From assembly GCA_030526045.1 (NCBI GenBank), contig JAUNDN010000015.1:1-55037 (forward strand): a stretch of 55,037 nt of DNA, in the 5' to 3' direction. The DNA is from Bacillota bacterium (GTDB lineage: Bacteria > Bacillota > Clostridia > Lachnospirales > Lachnospiraceae). The position numbers were made by a program, and so were the translations under genes. Below, piece after piece: positions 16,175 to 25,767 of the stretch (the stretch's first letter is position 1; each line of letters begins with the position of its first letter). Under the pieces are notes generated by a model. The model worked only from the letters and a program-made list of their open reading frames with translations. It ran no database searches and was not told where the DNA came from.

Positions 16175-17365
16175 TTATTCTTTATTTCCCTTCAGCAGCT
16201 CCATCAGTGGTCTTGAAATCTTCTTACGGGTGATTTCCACAATCCCGAGAGCAGTCATATCCACTAATCTTGTTCGTGTCCTGTCTTCCTTTAAGTAGGC
16301 ATCCAGACAGGCAAGGAGTTTTTGCTGATCCTCCTTAGCATCCATATTGATAAAATCAACCATGACCATACCGGAATAATTCCGGAGCCGAAGCTGCCTT
16401 GCAATTTCCTTTGCCGCCTCCAAGTTAATCTTCAGATAAAGATTTCTCCTTTCGGCATTTTTTTCATTACTTCCCTTTCCGGAATTTACATCGATCACCA
16501 CCATTGCCTCTGTCGGCTCGATGACAAGATAACCGCCTGATGGCAGCCAGACTTTCTTGTCAAGTGCCTGCTTTAAGTGTGTCTCTATGCTGTATAATGC
16601 AGACAAGGAAAGCATATTATCCTGATACAATCTTGGGGCCTTAATACCGCACTCCTTCAGTTGCGCAAACACCTCAGGGATATCCGTAACAATTTCCTCA
16701 TAGGCAGTCACAGGAATATCCTTCAGCAGGGATATATATTCCGGCTGTGCGTGATGCAGGCAGCTGTAAAGAGTCCTATACCTGTATTTCTCCGTAAGCT
16801 CGTCAAAAAAAGCTGCAAATTCTCTCATTTCTTCCATAACAGGAGCGAAATCAGTAAGTTCTCCCGCATTGGTTCTGATGACAAATCCATACTTTTTACG
16901 GTTCGGAAAATCATTTACTTTCACAGCTTCCTTCAAGTACTTTAGTTTCTCTTCCGTAAGCTTTTTGGAATAGCTCACTCCATGGCTACCGGATTTACAC
17001 ACACAATACTGTCCTGCCAGGGAAAGACCCGTGGTTGCTGTCGGAAGCTTGGTCTTTAAGGCAGGCGTGATGATCTGAACTACAAGCTCGTCTCCCTGCA
17101 GGAGTCTGCCGTCATACTCACGGTTCAAAAGTAGAGGCGCAAGATCATCCTCGATAGGAAGAAATACCTTCTTTTCATGATCGATTGCCACAAAGGCTGC
17201 CCGAATGCCTTCCGCGATCTCCTGAATACGTCCTACATAAATATTCCCGACCACACTTTCCTTTTCTGGTAGTGGCGCCACCTGGATGGTGAGTGGTTTG
17301 CTGTTTTCATCCAGCAAAACAAGGAGGAGCATTTGATTCTTTTCAATGATAATTACTTTTCCCAT
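16175..17365 (-). CDS. rng: ribonuclease E/G family protein, short form
   Basis: A 396-aa endoribonuclease of the RNase E/G family. An S1-like RNA-binding region (about residues 35-130; GNIYVGRIQEIAEGIRAAFV) precedes the catalytic domain. Both metal-binding Asp motifs are present (VVIDVNSGK and MVMVDFIN). It is shorter than E. coli RNase G (489 aa), stopping after RKKISRPLMELL, and lacks the CPxCxG zinc link that joins subunits in RNase E. Its start overlaps the end of the TIGR03936 gene by 13 bases, so the radical-SAM pair and this gene form one unit. Confidence 0.88.
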   Translation of the reverse strand: MGKVIIIEKNQMLLLVLLDENSKPLTIQVAPLPEKESVVGNIYVGRIQEIAEGIRAAFVAIDHEKKVFLPIEDDLAPLLLNREYDGRLLQGDELVVQIITPALKTKLPTATTGLSLAGQYCVCKSGSHGVSYSKKLTEEKLKYLKEAVKVNDFPNRKKYGFVIRTNAGELTDFAPVMEEMREFAAFFDELTEKYRYRTLYSCLHHAQPEYISLLKDIPVTAYEEIVTDIPEVFAQLKECGIKAPRLYQDNMLSLSALYSIETHLKQALDKKVWLPSGGYLVIEPTEAMVVIDVNSGKGSNEKNAERRNLYLKINLEAAKEIARQLRLRNYSGMVMVDFINMDAKEDQQKLLACLDAYLKEDRTRTRLVDMTALGIVEITRKKISRPLMELLKGNKE

Positions 17366-18099
17366 ATCAAAGGCACCAATTTTCTTTCCTGTTCAGAGCC
17401 GATATTTTTGTAGGTATCTATTCTGTGTACCAGCAATCCAAATTCCGGCAATGTAACCCCAAGTGAATCAAAAAAGGTATCAAGCACAAAGGAAGGCTTG
17501 ATATTTCCGCCACTGCTGGCATTTAAGAGCATGTAGACGCCGTTGCGCCTTCCCATACCATCCATCAAGCTATTATCCGGAATTTCCCGGATCTCAAGCT
17601 TATAAATACTTTCCTTTAAGTTTAACTCCTTCTCACCTTTTTTGGTTTTCTTCACAACAGGGATGATATTCTGAGCATAAAAGTCTTTAAGGCGTTCTTC
17701 CCAATCCTCCGGTAGCAGACAACCTTCTCTGAAGCCCACAAGATAAGAAGCAGCTGCTACGCTTGCCATAGCATTCCCCTCCTTGTCCGGCAGCTTTCTG
17801 ACCGCCAGAATGTCAATGCCTTCCACCATTGCTGTCTGTAAACGATTTTTAATTTCTTCTTCCGAAGGGAAGCTATTCATTTCAATGTCAAAGTATTCTC
17901 CCTCACTGGTATGTCCCACAGAAAGGGGCGATGCAAAGGACATGATCTGATGGGGGCTGAAGCCTCCCGAATAGGCAATATCAATGCCTGCACGGCGGAT
18001 TGCCTTCTGGAAATACCGCATTACATCCAGATGTCCGATAAATTTCACGGCTCCGTATTTTGCAAATTTGATTCGAACCTTTATTGTATTTTCTGCCAT
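17353..18099 (-). CDS. TIGR03936 (DUF2344) radical-SAM-associated protein
   Basis: A 248-aa protein with the family opening KVRIKFAKYGAVKFIGHLD and the SGGFSPHQIMSFASPL motif. The family always accompanies the TIGR03960 radical-SAM protein and its function is not established. The ATG at 18099 was chosen because GGGAG lies a suitable distance upstream and the upstream gene ends at 18105; a longer reading would run inside that gene. Confidence 0.88.
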   Translation of the reverse strand: MAENTIKVRIKFAKYGAVKFIGHLDVMRYFQKAIRRAGIDIAYSGGFSPHQIMSFASPLSVGHTSEGEYFDIEMNSFPSEEEIKNRLQTAMVEGIDILAVRKLPDKEGNAMASVAAASYLVGFREGCLLPEDWEERLKDFYAQNIIPVVKKTKKGEKELNLKESIYKLEIREIPDNSLMDGMGRRNGVYMLLNASSGGNIKPSFVLDTFFDSLGVTLPEFGLLVHRIDTYKNIGSEQERKLVPLIWEK

Positions 18100-18104
18100 G
18101 ACCT

Positions 18105-19976
18105 CTATTCTCCCTTCTTTTCCATACAGATGCCTGTCTGAAAGCTTGCTGCTCCGCAGCCCTGGCACTGCATCTTACAATTGGGAGTTACGCTCTCCTC
18201 CTGCGCTCTGTGCCATTCACGGAGAAGAAACTGCTTAGTTACACCGCAATCAAGGAAATCCCATGGAAAGCTTTCATCGTCTCCACGTGCCCTCGTCGTA
18301 TAGAAGGAAATGTCAATTCCACATTCTTCAAAGGTTTCCATCCAGATGTCATTCTTATAATACTCACTCCATGCATCATACATACAACCCTTTTCATAAG
18401 CACGCAGGATTGCTTGATTCAGCTTCCGGTCGCCCCTGGCCAGAATGCCTTCCAGAACACTTACATCCGCTTCATGCCAGTTATATTTGATGCTCTTCTG
18501 GTTCAACTGACTCGTAATTGCGGTTCTGGTCTGATATGCTTTATCAAGGAACTCCTCCTTCGTGCATTGGGGTGCCCACTGGAAGGGTGTAAAAGGTTTC
18601 GGGATAAAGAAGGAAGTACTGGCTACAATTTGTACCCGTCCGTTTCTCTTTTCCTTGGGAACCGTCTCATAAAAAACTGCCGCAATTCTATTGGACAGCT
18701 CCGCTATTCCTCTGATATCCTCCGGTGTCTCTGTGGGAAGCCCCAGCATGAAGTAAAGCTTAACTCTTGTCCATCCGCCTTCAAAGGCAAGTCTGGAGCC
18801 TTCAAGTATGACTTCTTCGGTCAACCCCTTATTGATCACATTTCTTAATCTCTGGCTTCCTGCCTCCGGTGCAAAGGTCAGACTGCTCTTTTTTACATCC
18901 TGCACCTTATTCATTACATCCAGCGAGAACGCATCTATCCGAAGAGACGGCAGGGAAATATTGATCTTTCTTTCATCGCATTTTTCAATCAGGAAATCCA
19001 GAAGCTCCGGGAGCTTTGAGTAGTCACTGGAGCTTAAGGAGCTTAAGGAAATCTCCTCATGCCCTGTATTTTCTAACATTTCGACGGCATAGGTTTCCAG
19101 CATTTCAAGGCTTCTTTCGCGGACAGGCCGATAAAGCTGCCCGGCCTGGCAGAATCTGCACCCCCTGATACAGCCTCTCTGAATCTCTAAAACCACTCTG
19201 TCCTGTGTCACCTTAATGAATGGCACTACAGGTTTTTTCGGATAATAAGTATTTGAGACATCCGAAACAAGCTCCTTGGTGATCGTCATGGGAATTCCCT
19301 CTGCCAACGGAATTCTCTCTTTGATCGTACCATCTTCTTTGTAGGTAACATCATATAAAGAAGGAACATACATTCCCGGTATCCTTGCTGCTTTTCTCAA
19401 AAATTCCTTCCGGCTTTCTTTTTTCCTTTTGCACTCCGTGTACAGATTAAGCAGATTTCGATACTGCGTTTCTCCTTCACCGATGTAAAACAGATCAAAG
19501 AAATCACAGATTGGCTCCGGGTTATAGGTACAGGGGCCACCGCCGATCACGATCGGGTCTTCCTCACTTCGATCCTTAGAAAGAAGGGGAATTCCTGAAA
19601 GATCAAGCACCTGCAAAATATTGGTATAGCACATTTCATACTGGATGGTAATACCCAGGAAATCAAATTCCTTAATGGGATCCTGTGACTCCAGCGCAAA
19701 TAAAGGAATATGCTCCTTTCGCATGATGGCATCCAGATCCACCCAGGGGGAATATACTCTTTCGCACCATACATCCTCAAATTGATTGAGCATGTCATAA
19801 ATAATCTGGATTCCCAAATGGGACATCCCGATCTCATATACATCAGGAAAGCACATGGCGAACCGAACCTGTACCTCATCCTTGTTTTTCATGACTGCAT
19901 TGACTTCATTTCCGATATAGCGGGCAGGCTTTTCCACCTGCATCAGTATCTCGTCGCTTAACGCCAGTTTTCTCAT
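18105..19976 (-). CDS. TIGR03960 B12-binding-domain radical SAM protein
   Basis: A 623-aa radical SAM enzyme. The N-terminal part resembles a cobalamin-binding Rossmann domain (VCFPDVYEIGMSHLGIQ), although many members do not hold B12. The central radical SAM core has the cluster motif CIRGCRFCQAG. A Cys-rich end (CKMQCQGCG) may bind a second cluster. Its partner gene starts five bases downstream. The pair next to RNase E/G and rplU is typical of Clostridia; the substrate is unknown. Confidence 0.9.
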   Translation of the reverse strand: MRKLALSDEILMQVEKPARYIGNEVNAVMKNKDEVQVRFAMCFPDVYEIGMSHLGIQIIYDMLNQFEDVWCERVYSPWVDLDAIMRKEHIPLFALESQDPIKEFDFLGITIQYEMCYTNILQVLDLSGIPLLSKDRSEEDPIVIGGGPCTYNPEPICDFFDLFYIGEGETQYRNLLNLYTECKRKKESRKEFLRKAARIPGMYVPSLYDVTYKEDGTIKERIPLAEGIPMTITKELVSDVSNTYYPKKPVVPFIKVTQDRVVLEIQRGCIRGCRFCQAGQLYRPVRERSLEMLETYAVEMLENTGHEEISLSSLSSSDYSKLPELLDFLIEKCDERKINISLPSLRIDAFSLDVMNKVQDVKKSSLTFAPEAGSQRLRNVINKGLTEEVILEGSRLAFEGGWTRVKLYFMLGLPTETPEDIRGIAELSNRIAAVFYETVPKEKRNGRVQIVASTSFFIPKPFTPFQWAPQCTKEEFLDKAYQTRTAITSQLNQKSIKYNWHEADVSVLEGILARGDRKLNQAILRAYEKGCMYDAWSEYYKNDIWMETFEECGIDISFYTTRARGDDESFPWDFLDCGVTKQFLLREWHRAQEESVTPNCKMQCQGCGAASFQTGICMEKKGE

Positions 19977-20084
19977 AATTGCAATTTACCTTTTAAGCTC
20001 TTATTTTTCTTACCCAACTATTATACGGGTTGCCATTTCCTGTTGGCAAGAGCTATTTTCAGTTTCCCAAAGACTGTTATTTGT

Positions 20085-20498
20085 CTATGGTGTCTTTTCC
20101 CCCAGCAGTACACTTTGAAAAAAGTCCGGCAAATTTGTTTCAGTCATGCGTTCAAAAATCATATTCATTGTTTCATTTCCTACACGGATACCCTTTACAT
20201 CACAAAATACAAAGGCAAGAAACAGCAGCATGGCAATTACCAGCCTGATGCGAAAGCCTTTTAAAAGACTGCTTCCCTGCTCTTTTTCTAAATTGGTTTT
20301 TGCATTTCTTTTCCTGTTAATCCCTCCCGAAACAGGTATTGCAACTGACTCAAGCCCGTAGATTTCACCTTTTTCCTGATAGGGATCATTCGAATATAGT
20401 AATTGTTGTCTGCTTAGGCACAGCTGTCTATTGTATTGATTTTGAAGTCGAATGGTTCTCACAAGCTCCAGCTTTCTGTCTGTGTCAATCCTTCCCAT
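20085..20498 (-). CDS. single-pass membrane protein, unknown
   Basis: A 137-aa protein with a basic, Gln-rich N-terminal half and one hydrophobic segment (about residues 84-101), followed by a short tail. I recognise no domain. It lies between the his operon terminator and the radical-SAM gene on the same strand, with no strong ribosome site before its ATG. It is kept because it is open, in line with its neighbours' strand, and has no better reading. Confidence 0.55.
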   Translation of the reverse strand: MGRIDTDRKLELVRTIRLQNQYNRQLCLSRQQLLYSNDPYQEKGEIYGLESVAIPVSGGINRKRNAKTNLEKEQGSSLLKGFRIRLVIAMLLFLAFVFCDVKGIRVGNETMNMIFERMTETNLPDFFQSVLLGEKTP

Positions 20499-20524
20499 GA
20501 TTCTTTGTCCATGTCTATTGATTT

Positions 20525-20564
20525 ATAAAAAATATGCACCGTATAGAAAAATTATACGGTGCAT
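20525..20564 (-). terminator. his operon terminator
   Basis: A perfect 12-bp stem, ATGCACCGTATA (20534-20545) with TATACGGTGCAT (20553-20564), is followed on the minus strand by ATTTTTTATAAA, directly after the hisIE stop. Confidence 0.9.
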
Positions 20565-20568
20565 GTCA

Positions 20569-21855
20569 CTATCTTTTGTCCAGTTCCTCTGTAATCTCTT
20601 CCCATGTAACACCCTTCTCAACCATGAGAACCATCATATGATACAGGAAATCGGAAATTTCATACTTGATCTCATTCGCATTCGGGTTCTTGGCGGCAAT
20701 GACAATTTCAGTCGCCTCCTCACCGAGCTTTTTCAATATTTTATCAATTCCTTTATCAAAGAGGTAATTCGTGTAGGAGCCCTCCTTTGGATGCACCTTA
20801 CGATCCTTAATCACGTTAAGAACTGATTCAAATACCATCAGTGGATTAGACTCATCATATTCCTTCTTCATAATTTCATTGAAAAAGCAACTGTAGCTGC
20901 CGGTATGGCAGGCAGCTCCCACCTGGGAAACCTTTGCAAGAATCGTATCCTTATCGCAATCTGCCGTCAGCTCCTTCACATACTGAAAGTGCCCACTGGT
21001 CTCGCCTTTGATCCACTGTTCCTTTCGACTTCTGCTATAGTACGTCATACGGCCGCTTTTTAGTGTATGAAGATAAGCCTCTTCATTCATATAGGCTACC
21101 ATCAGAACTTCTCTGGTTTTATAGTCCTGAACTACTACAGGTACAAGGCCATCAGAGTTCTTGGTGAGTTCATCCCACAATATGGCAGGTGCAAAGGTTT
21201 TCACTTGTACGCCGTTTCCGGCGCAAAGATCCTTTATATCATTGATTTCCTTAGCATTTTCGTTAATCGCCGGTCCCGTTACTCCGGCAATCACTTCACA
21301 AGACAACAATTCGATGATCTTATCAAGCGAAACCTCCGGCAAAGTAACGATTACAGGAAGCTGCGCAACTTCAATTGCCTGTTTGATTGTTTTTTCATGA
21401 ATCAAAATAACTTCTTCAACAAATTCGCACAGCAACTTAGCATTGGTTTCAATTTCAGATGCGTCTGCAATGCAGGCAACAATCTTATCCTTCCCGAATT
21501 TCAGGGATACCTCCCTGGTAATCTCAATATTCCCCTCCTTGGAGTAATTAAGTGCAGCCTTACTACAGCCTGCATAAAGAAGCTTCTTGATATCTTCCAT
21601 CCGCTTCACATTTCCTGCCCCGATGACAGGAATCTGGGCTTCATGACAGATTTCTTTGATCAGATCCAAAGCCTTTTCATGAGATTCATCATCTGTAGAA
21701 AGATCAAACACCAAAAGCTCGTCGGCATTGTTTTCTCCATAGAATCTGGCAAGCTGTGCCGGATGATCACTTACAACGTCAGTATTTTGAAATCCTGCGA
21801 CCGCTTTTTCATCCTTCAAAAAAATACAGGGTATAAATTTCTTATAGTTTGTCAT
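20569..21855 (-). CDS. hisIE: HisIE with an extra N-terminal HisF-like barrel
   Basis: A 428-aa fusion. Residues 1 to about 225 align with HisF ([42 protein letters not shown]), but the catalytic Asp of CLD is Phe (CIF) and the second catalytic Asp region reads IVACIADA, so cyclase activity looks lost. Then comes HisI (phosphoribosyl-AMP cyclohydrolase; [21 protein letters not shown]) and C-terminal HisE (phosphoribosyl-ATP diphosphatase; [17 protein letters not shown]). HisIE does steps 2 and 3 of histidine synthesis. The ATG at 21855 is chosen; an adjacent GTG or a TTG further up are alternatives. It is the last his gene before the terminator. Confidence 0.9.
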   Translation of the reverse strand: MTNYKKFIPCIFLKDEKAVAGFQNTDVVSDHPAQLARFYGENNADELLVFDLSTDDESHEKALDLIKEICHEAQIPVIGAGNVKRMEDIKKLLYAGCSKAALNYSKEGNIEITREVSLKFGKDKIVACIADASEIETNAKLLCEFVEEVILIHEKTIKQAIEVAQLPVIVTLPEVSLDKIIELLSCEVIAGVTGPAINENAKEINDIKDLCAGNGVQVKTFAPAILWDELTKNSDGLVPVVVQDYKTREVLMVAYMNEEAYLHTLKSGRMTYYSRSRKEQWIKGETSGHFQYVKELTADCDKDTILAKVSQVGAACHTGSYSCFFNEIMKKEYDESNPLMVFESVLNVIKDRKVHPKEGSYTNYLFDKGIDKILKKLGEEATEIVIAAKNPNANEIKYEISDFLYHMMVLMVEKGVTWEEITEELDKR

Positions 21856-21915
21856 CACGTTTGTCAATTCCTCTTCTGAGATTTCCTTATGTCGCTTACG
21901 ATATCATTATATTCT

Positions 21916-22503
21916 TCAAAGGCTTCCCTTTGTACTTAATACGCCGTTTATTCTGTCATCAATGCTTGTTGCCTCATCAAGTGCCCTTGCAAAAGCCTTG
22001 AACATCGCTTCAATCATGTGATGGTTATTAATGCCCGATAACATCTTAATATGCAGATTCATTCCCGCACTGTAGGATACCGCATAAAAGAATTCCCGAA
22101 CAAGCTCCGTATCAAGATAACCAACCTTTTCAACGGTAAAATCACAATCAAATGAAAAATAAGGTCTTCCACACAGGTCAACAGCACAAAGTGCAAGGGC
22201 GTCATCCATCGGCAGAATACAGGAACCATAGCGCTTTATCCCTTCTTTATCACCTAACGCTTCCTTGATAGCAGTTCCAAGTACAATTCCGGCGTCCTCG
22301 ACGGTATGATGTCCGTCCACCTTCAAATCGCCCCTGATCTGTATTTCCAGGTCGAAAAATCCATGCTTAGCAAAGCCCTCAAGCATATGGTTGAAAAATC
22401 CGATGCCGGTTTCCACATTGCTCTTTCCTATTCCATCCAGTTCCAGTTTCAGCGTAATATCAGTTTCCTTCGTTGTTCTTTTTTGTAATGTGCTTCGACT
22501 CAT
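21916..22503 (-). CDS. hisB: imidazoleglycerol-phosphate dehydratase
   Basis: A 195-aa enzyme of histidine synthesis, the dehydratase only, with no fused phosphatase. The paired metal-binding motifs GFFNHMLEGFAKHG / DGHHTVEDAG and the later SGINNHHMIEAMFKAFA are present. GGGGAGG precedes the ATG, and hisD ends two bases upstream. Confidence 0.97.
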   Translation of the reverse strand: MSRSTLQKRTTKETDITLKLELDGIGKSNVETGIGFFNHMLEGFAKHGFFDLEIQIRGDLKVDGHHTVEDAGIVLGTAIKEALGDKEGIKRYGSCILPMDDALALCAVDLCGRPYFSFDCDFTVEKVGYLDTELVREFFYAVSYSAGMNLHIKMLSGINNHHMIEAMFKAFARALDEATSIDDRINGVLSTKGSL

Positions 22504-22505
22504 TC

Positions 22506-23807
22506 CTAATCCTCCCCATCTTCAAATCTTACTTTAATGGAGTTTGCATGTGCCGTCAAGCCTTCCTTCTTGGCAAACAGTTCTATATCCTTATGTACCG
22601 ACTCAAGCGCATCCCTCGAATAGGAAATAATACTGGTCTTCTTAAGAAAATCATCCACATTTAAGGGAGAGAAAAATTTAGCAGTTCCATTAGTAGGAAG
22701 AATGTGATTGGGACCTGCAAAATAGTCTCCAAGCGGTTCTGACGAGTATTCTCCAAGGAAAATTGCTCCCGCATTTTTTATCTTCGTCATTGTCTCATAA
22801 GGATTCTTTGTCAGGATTTCCAGGTGTTCTGAAGCAATTTCATTTGCAGCGTCAATTGCCTGATCCATGTTTTCTGCAACCAGAATATATCCATAGTTGT
22901 CCAGAGATTTGCGGATAATCTCTTCTCTTGAAAGCTGCCTGGTAAACTGCTCCACTTCATCAGAAACCTTCTTTGCCAGTTCCCTGCTGGTTGTAATCAG
23001 GATTGCACTTGCCATCTCATCATGCTCTGCCTGGGAAAGAAGATCTGCCGCAACAAATCTCGGATTTGCCGTCTCATCTGCAAGAACAAGGATCTCACTG
23101 GGACCTGCAATGGAATCAATACTTACAAACCCGAAACAGGCCTTCTTAGCCAGCGCCACAAAAATATTTCCGGGGCCGGTAATCTTATATACCTTTGGAA
23201 TGCTTTCTGTACCGAATGCCATGGCAGCAATCGCCTGGGCACCGCCAACCTTATAGATTTCATCAACACCTGCAATATCCGCCGCAACCAGAGTGCCTGG
23301 ATTAACCTTTCCGTCTGCACCGGGAGGTGTAGTCATGATAATCCTGGAAACACCGGCAACCTTTGCAGGCAAGACATTCATCAGAACGCTGGAAGGATAG
23401 GCTGCCTTGCCGCCGGGTACATACACACCTGAAATTGCTATTGGCGTAATCTTCTGTCCCAGGATTGTTCCGTTATCTTCCGGCACGATCCAGCTGTTGT
23501 GGAGCTGTTTCTCGTGAAAACGAGTAATATTTTCCGCAGATTTTTTCATCACTCTGATAAGCTCAGAATCTACCTTCTCATAGGCTTCTTCAATCTCCTG
23601 TCTGTTAACCCGAATCGTCTGCTGATTGATCTCACATTTATCGAATTCTTTTGTGTATTCAAACAGGGCTTCATCTCCAAGTTCTCTTACCTTGGCAATA
23701 ATATCATTTACCGTCTGTTCAAACTGTCCATAGCTGTTAGGACTTCTCTTTAACAGTTTTTCCAGCAGATTGTCTTTTGTTTCTTCCGTCAACTCTATAA
23801 TACGCAT
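22506..23807 (-). CDS. hisD: histidinol dehydrogenase
   Basis: A 433-aa zinc enzyme that oxidises histidinol twice to histidine. The characteristic GPSEILVLADETANP, LLSQAEHDEMASA and SEHLEI motifs are visible and the length is normal. It lies between hisG and hisB in a compact operon. Confidence 0.97.
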   Translation of the reverse strand: MRIIELTEETKDNLLEKLLKRSPNSYGQFEQTVNDIIAKVRELGDEALFEYTKEFDKCEINQQTIRVNRQEIEEAYEKVDSELIRVMKKSAENITRFHEKQLHNSWIVPEDNGTILGQKITPIAISGVYVPGGKAAYPSSVLMNVLPAKVAGVSRIIMTTPPGADGKVNPGTLVAADIAGVDEIYKVGGAQAIAAMAFGTESIPKVYKITGPGNIFVALAKKACFGFVSIDSIAGPSEILVLADETANPRFVAADLLSQAEHDEMASAILITTSRELAKKVSDEVEQFTRQLSREEIIRKSLDNYGYILVAENMDQAIDAANEIASEHLEILTKNPYETMTKIKNAGAIFLGEYSSEPLGDYFAGPNHILPTNGTAKFFSPLNVDDFLKKTSIISYSRDALESVHKDIELFAKKEGLTAHANSIKVRFEDGED

Positions 23808-23839
23808 CTTTCTGATCTACTCCTTTCAAAATCGGGAAA

Positions 23840-24493
23840 TTATCCGTTCTGACACAACTCTTTCAGTTTGGAAATCAGACTTCTGATTCTCTGTGTTTCC
23901 ATCTGCATACTTACCTGGTTTACGATCATTCTTGCCGATAACGGACAAATTTCCTCCAGAACCTCTAATCCATTCTCCTTCAAGGTGGAACCTGTCTCCA
24001 CGATATCAACAATCACATCCGACAAGCCAACGATCGGTCCTAATTCCACGGAACCGTTCAGCTTGATGATATCCACGGTCTGATGCTTCTTATTATAAAA
24101 ATAGTCCTTTGCAATAGTCGGGTACTTGCTGGCAACACGAATCCTTTCGTGGTGCTGTAAAAGCTCTTTTGCACTGGCCGGACCGCACACGCACATGCGG
24201 CACTTACCAAAACCAAGGTCTAAAACCTCATATACCCTTCTGTTTTCTTCCATAATCGTGTCTTTTCCGACAACACCGATATCAGCAGCGCCATACTCCA
24301 CATAAGTGGGCACATCAGGACCTTTGGACAGGAAGAATTTCAGTTTCAATTCCTCATTTACAAAAATCAGTTTTCTGGAATTCTTATCCTTCATCTCCTC
24401 ACAGGTAATTCCGATCTGTTCCAAAAGCTCAAGAGTCTTGTTTGCCAGCCGCCCCTTTCCGAGAGCAAACGTTAAATATCTTTCTTCACTCAT
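23840..24493 (-). CDS. hisG: ATP phosphoribosyltransferase, short form HisG
   Basis: The first enzyme of histidine synthesis, about 217 aa and so of the short type that lacks the regulatory C-terminal domain and needs HisZ. FALGKGRLANKTLELL and the PRPP-binding region VDIVETGSTLKENGLE are clear. The ATG at 24493 was chosen because GGAAGG is 13 bases upstream; the ATG at 24505 is one base from it. hisZ lies just upstream, as expected. Confidence 0.94.
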   Translation of the reverse strand: MSEERYLTFALGKGRLANKTLELLEQIGITCEEMKDKNSRKLIFVNEELKLKFFLSKGPDVPTYVEYGAADIGVVGKDTIMEENRRVYEVLDLGFGKCRMCVCGPASAKELLQHHERIRVASKYPTIAKDYFYNKKHQTVDIIKLNGSVELGPIVGLSDVIVDIVETGSTLKENGLEVLEEICPLSARMIVNQVSMQMETQRIRSLISKLKELCQNG

Positions 24494-24543
24494 TTCATTA
24501 ACCATGCCTTCCAATTATCTTAACATACATTTAGAAGCTATTC

Positions 24544-25656
24544 TTATTTTTCCGGAATCAGGGCAGCTTTTCTGCCCTCCATGCGAAGCCTTCTTGCTTC
24601 CTTCAGCTTTTCTTCATAATTATCATGATCATAAGTAATTTCAATCAGTTCATCCTGAATCTCAATATTACTTTTCTGTCGTTCCAAAGCAGACAGAAGA
24701 TCATCGATCACTACAACAAAACCAATTGCAGGTGCTTCTTTCCCAAAGTAACCGAGTAGATTGTCATATCTTCCTCCCTTAACAATCACGTCGCCAACAC
24801 CGTAGGTGTATACCTTAAAAATGACACCCGTATAGTAATTATATTTGCTGAGCATTCCAAGATCAAAGGAAATATACTTCTCAACACCATATTCACAAAG
24901 TACATGATACAATTCTTCCAGACGGGCAATGGCTTTCAGGGAACGTTCATTAAGTATCGGTTCTTTTACGCTACCCAGCATTTCCACAGAGCCAAAGCAA
25001 TCCGTTGTTTTTAAGAGCAACATACGGAATCTTTCATCCACGTTCTTTTCAAGTAAAAGCTCCTCTGCCCCAAAAATGTTTTTGCCGGAAATAAACTCAC
25101 GAAGTTCGCTTTCCGTCTCCTCATCAAGCCCTGCCTGCTCGCAAAGTCCTTTAAAATATTCCACCTGTCCGATGCTGACCTGAAATTCCTTTAAGCCGGC
25201 TCTAAGAAGCGACTCTACCACCATGGCAATCATTTCACCGTCTGCTTCCACGCTTCCGTCATTTATCAGTTCTGCCCCCATCTGGGTAACTTCCTTTAAT
25301 TTTCCCTGAAGATTGCCGGTATTGGTAAAGGTGTTCCCCGCATAGCAGAAACGGATGGGAACATTTTCATCCATAAAATATTTTGCGGCACAACGCGCCA
25401 TAGACGGTGTAAAGTCGGGACGCAGAACAAGTGTGTTTCCTTCTTTGTCAAAAAACTTATATAGCTCCTTAGAGGGTGTTGTTCCGATTTCTTTTGAAAA
25501 AACATCGAAAAATTCAAATGTAGGTGTCTGAATATCCTGATACCCGTATAAATTAAGCTGCTTATGGATCAGCTCTTCTACCGCAAGCTTTCTTGCATAT
25601 TCTTTTCCGTAAATATCCCTTACTCCTTCCGGAGTGTGCAGTAACTGTCGGTTCAT
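24544..25656 (-). CDS. hisZ: ATP phosphoribosyltransferase regulatory subunit HisZ
   Basis: A 370-aa histidyl-tRNA synthetase paralogue with class II motifs (LRPDFTPSMAR, motif 2; the GGRYDNLLGYFG motif near residue 290) but no room for a full anticodon domain. It binds short HisG and gives histidine feedback control. It is first in the operon and directly follows the his promoter. GAGGT lies six bases before the ATG. Confidence 0.93.
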   Translation of the reverse strand: MNRQLLHTPEGVRDIYGKEYARKLAVEELIHKQLNLYGYQDIQTPTFEFFDVFSKEIGTTPSKELYKFFDKEGNTLVLRPDFTPSMARCAAKYFMDENVPIRFCYAGNTFTNTGNLQGKLKEVTQMGAELINDGSVEADGEMIAMVVESLLRAGLKEFQVSIGQVEYFKGLCEQAGLDEETESELREFISGKNIFGAEELLLEKNVDERFRMLLLKTTDCFGSVEMLGSVKEPILNERSLKAIARLEELYHVLCEYGVEKYISFDLGMLSKYNYYTGVIFKVYTYGVGDVIVKGGRYDNLLGYFGKEAPAIGFVVVIDDLLSALERQKSNIEIQDELIEITYDHDNYEEKLKEARRLRMEGRKAALIPEK

Positions 25657-25700
25657 TTGATTACCTCATACCCTGTTATGATACTTTATTGGTTTAAAGT

Positions 25701-25722
25701 GCTAATTCGCTACCATATTAGC
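25701..25722. promoter_or_regulatory. candidate his operator (inverted repeat)
   Basis: GCTAAT and ATTAGC face each other across ten bases, about 20 bases downstream of the -10 and 45 upstream of hisZ. The placing fits a repressor site. The leader is too short for a T-box. Confidence 0.45.
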
Positions 25723-25738
25723 AAATGAAACTATTGGT

Positions 25739-25767
25739 AGTATACTAAATGCAAAATCATTTGTCAA
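25739..25767 (-). promoter_or_regulatory. his operon promoter
   Basis: On the minus strand TTGACA (complement of 25762-25767) and TATACT (25739-25744) are 17 bases apart. The TGA inside the -35 is also the recU stop codon. Confidence 0.85.

Noticed and set aside
18210-18848. 212-codon plus-strand frame opposite the radical SAM gene
   Set aside because: It is a shadow of the well-supported TIGR03960 gene.
21067-21879. 270-codon plus-strand frame inside the hisIE region
   Set aside because: It is antisense to a gene with clear HisI and HisE motifs, has low-complexity content and no family match.
25657-25763. T-box riboswitch upstream of hisZ
   Set aside because: Only about 80 bases separate the promoter from the start, with no specifier loop or T-box sequence.
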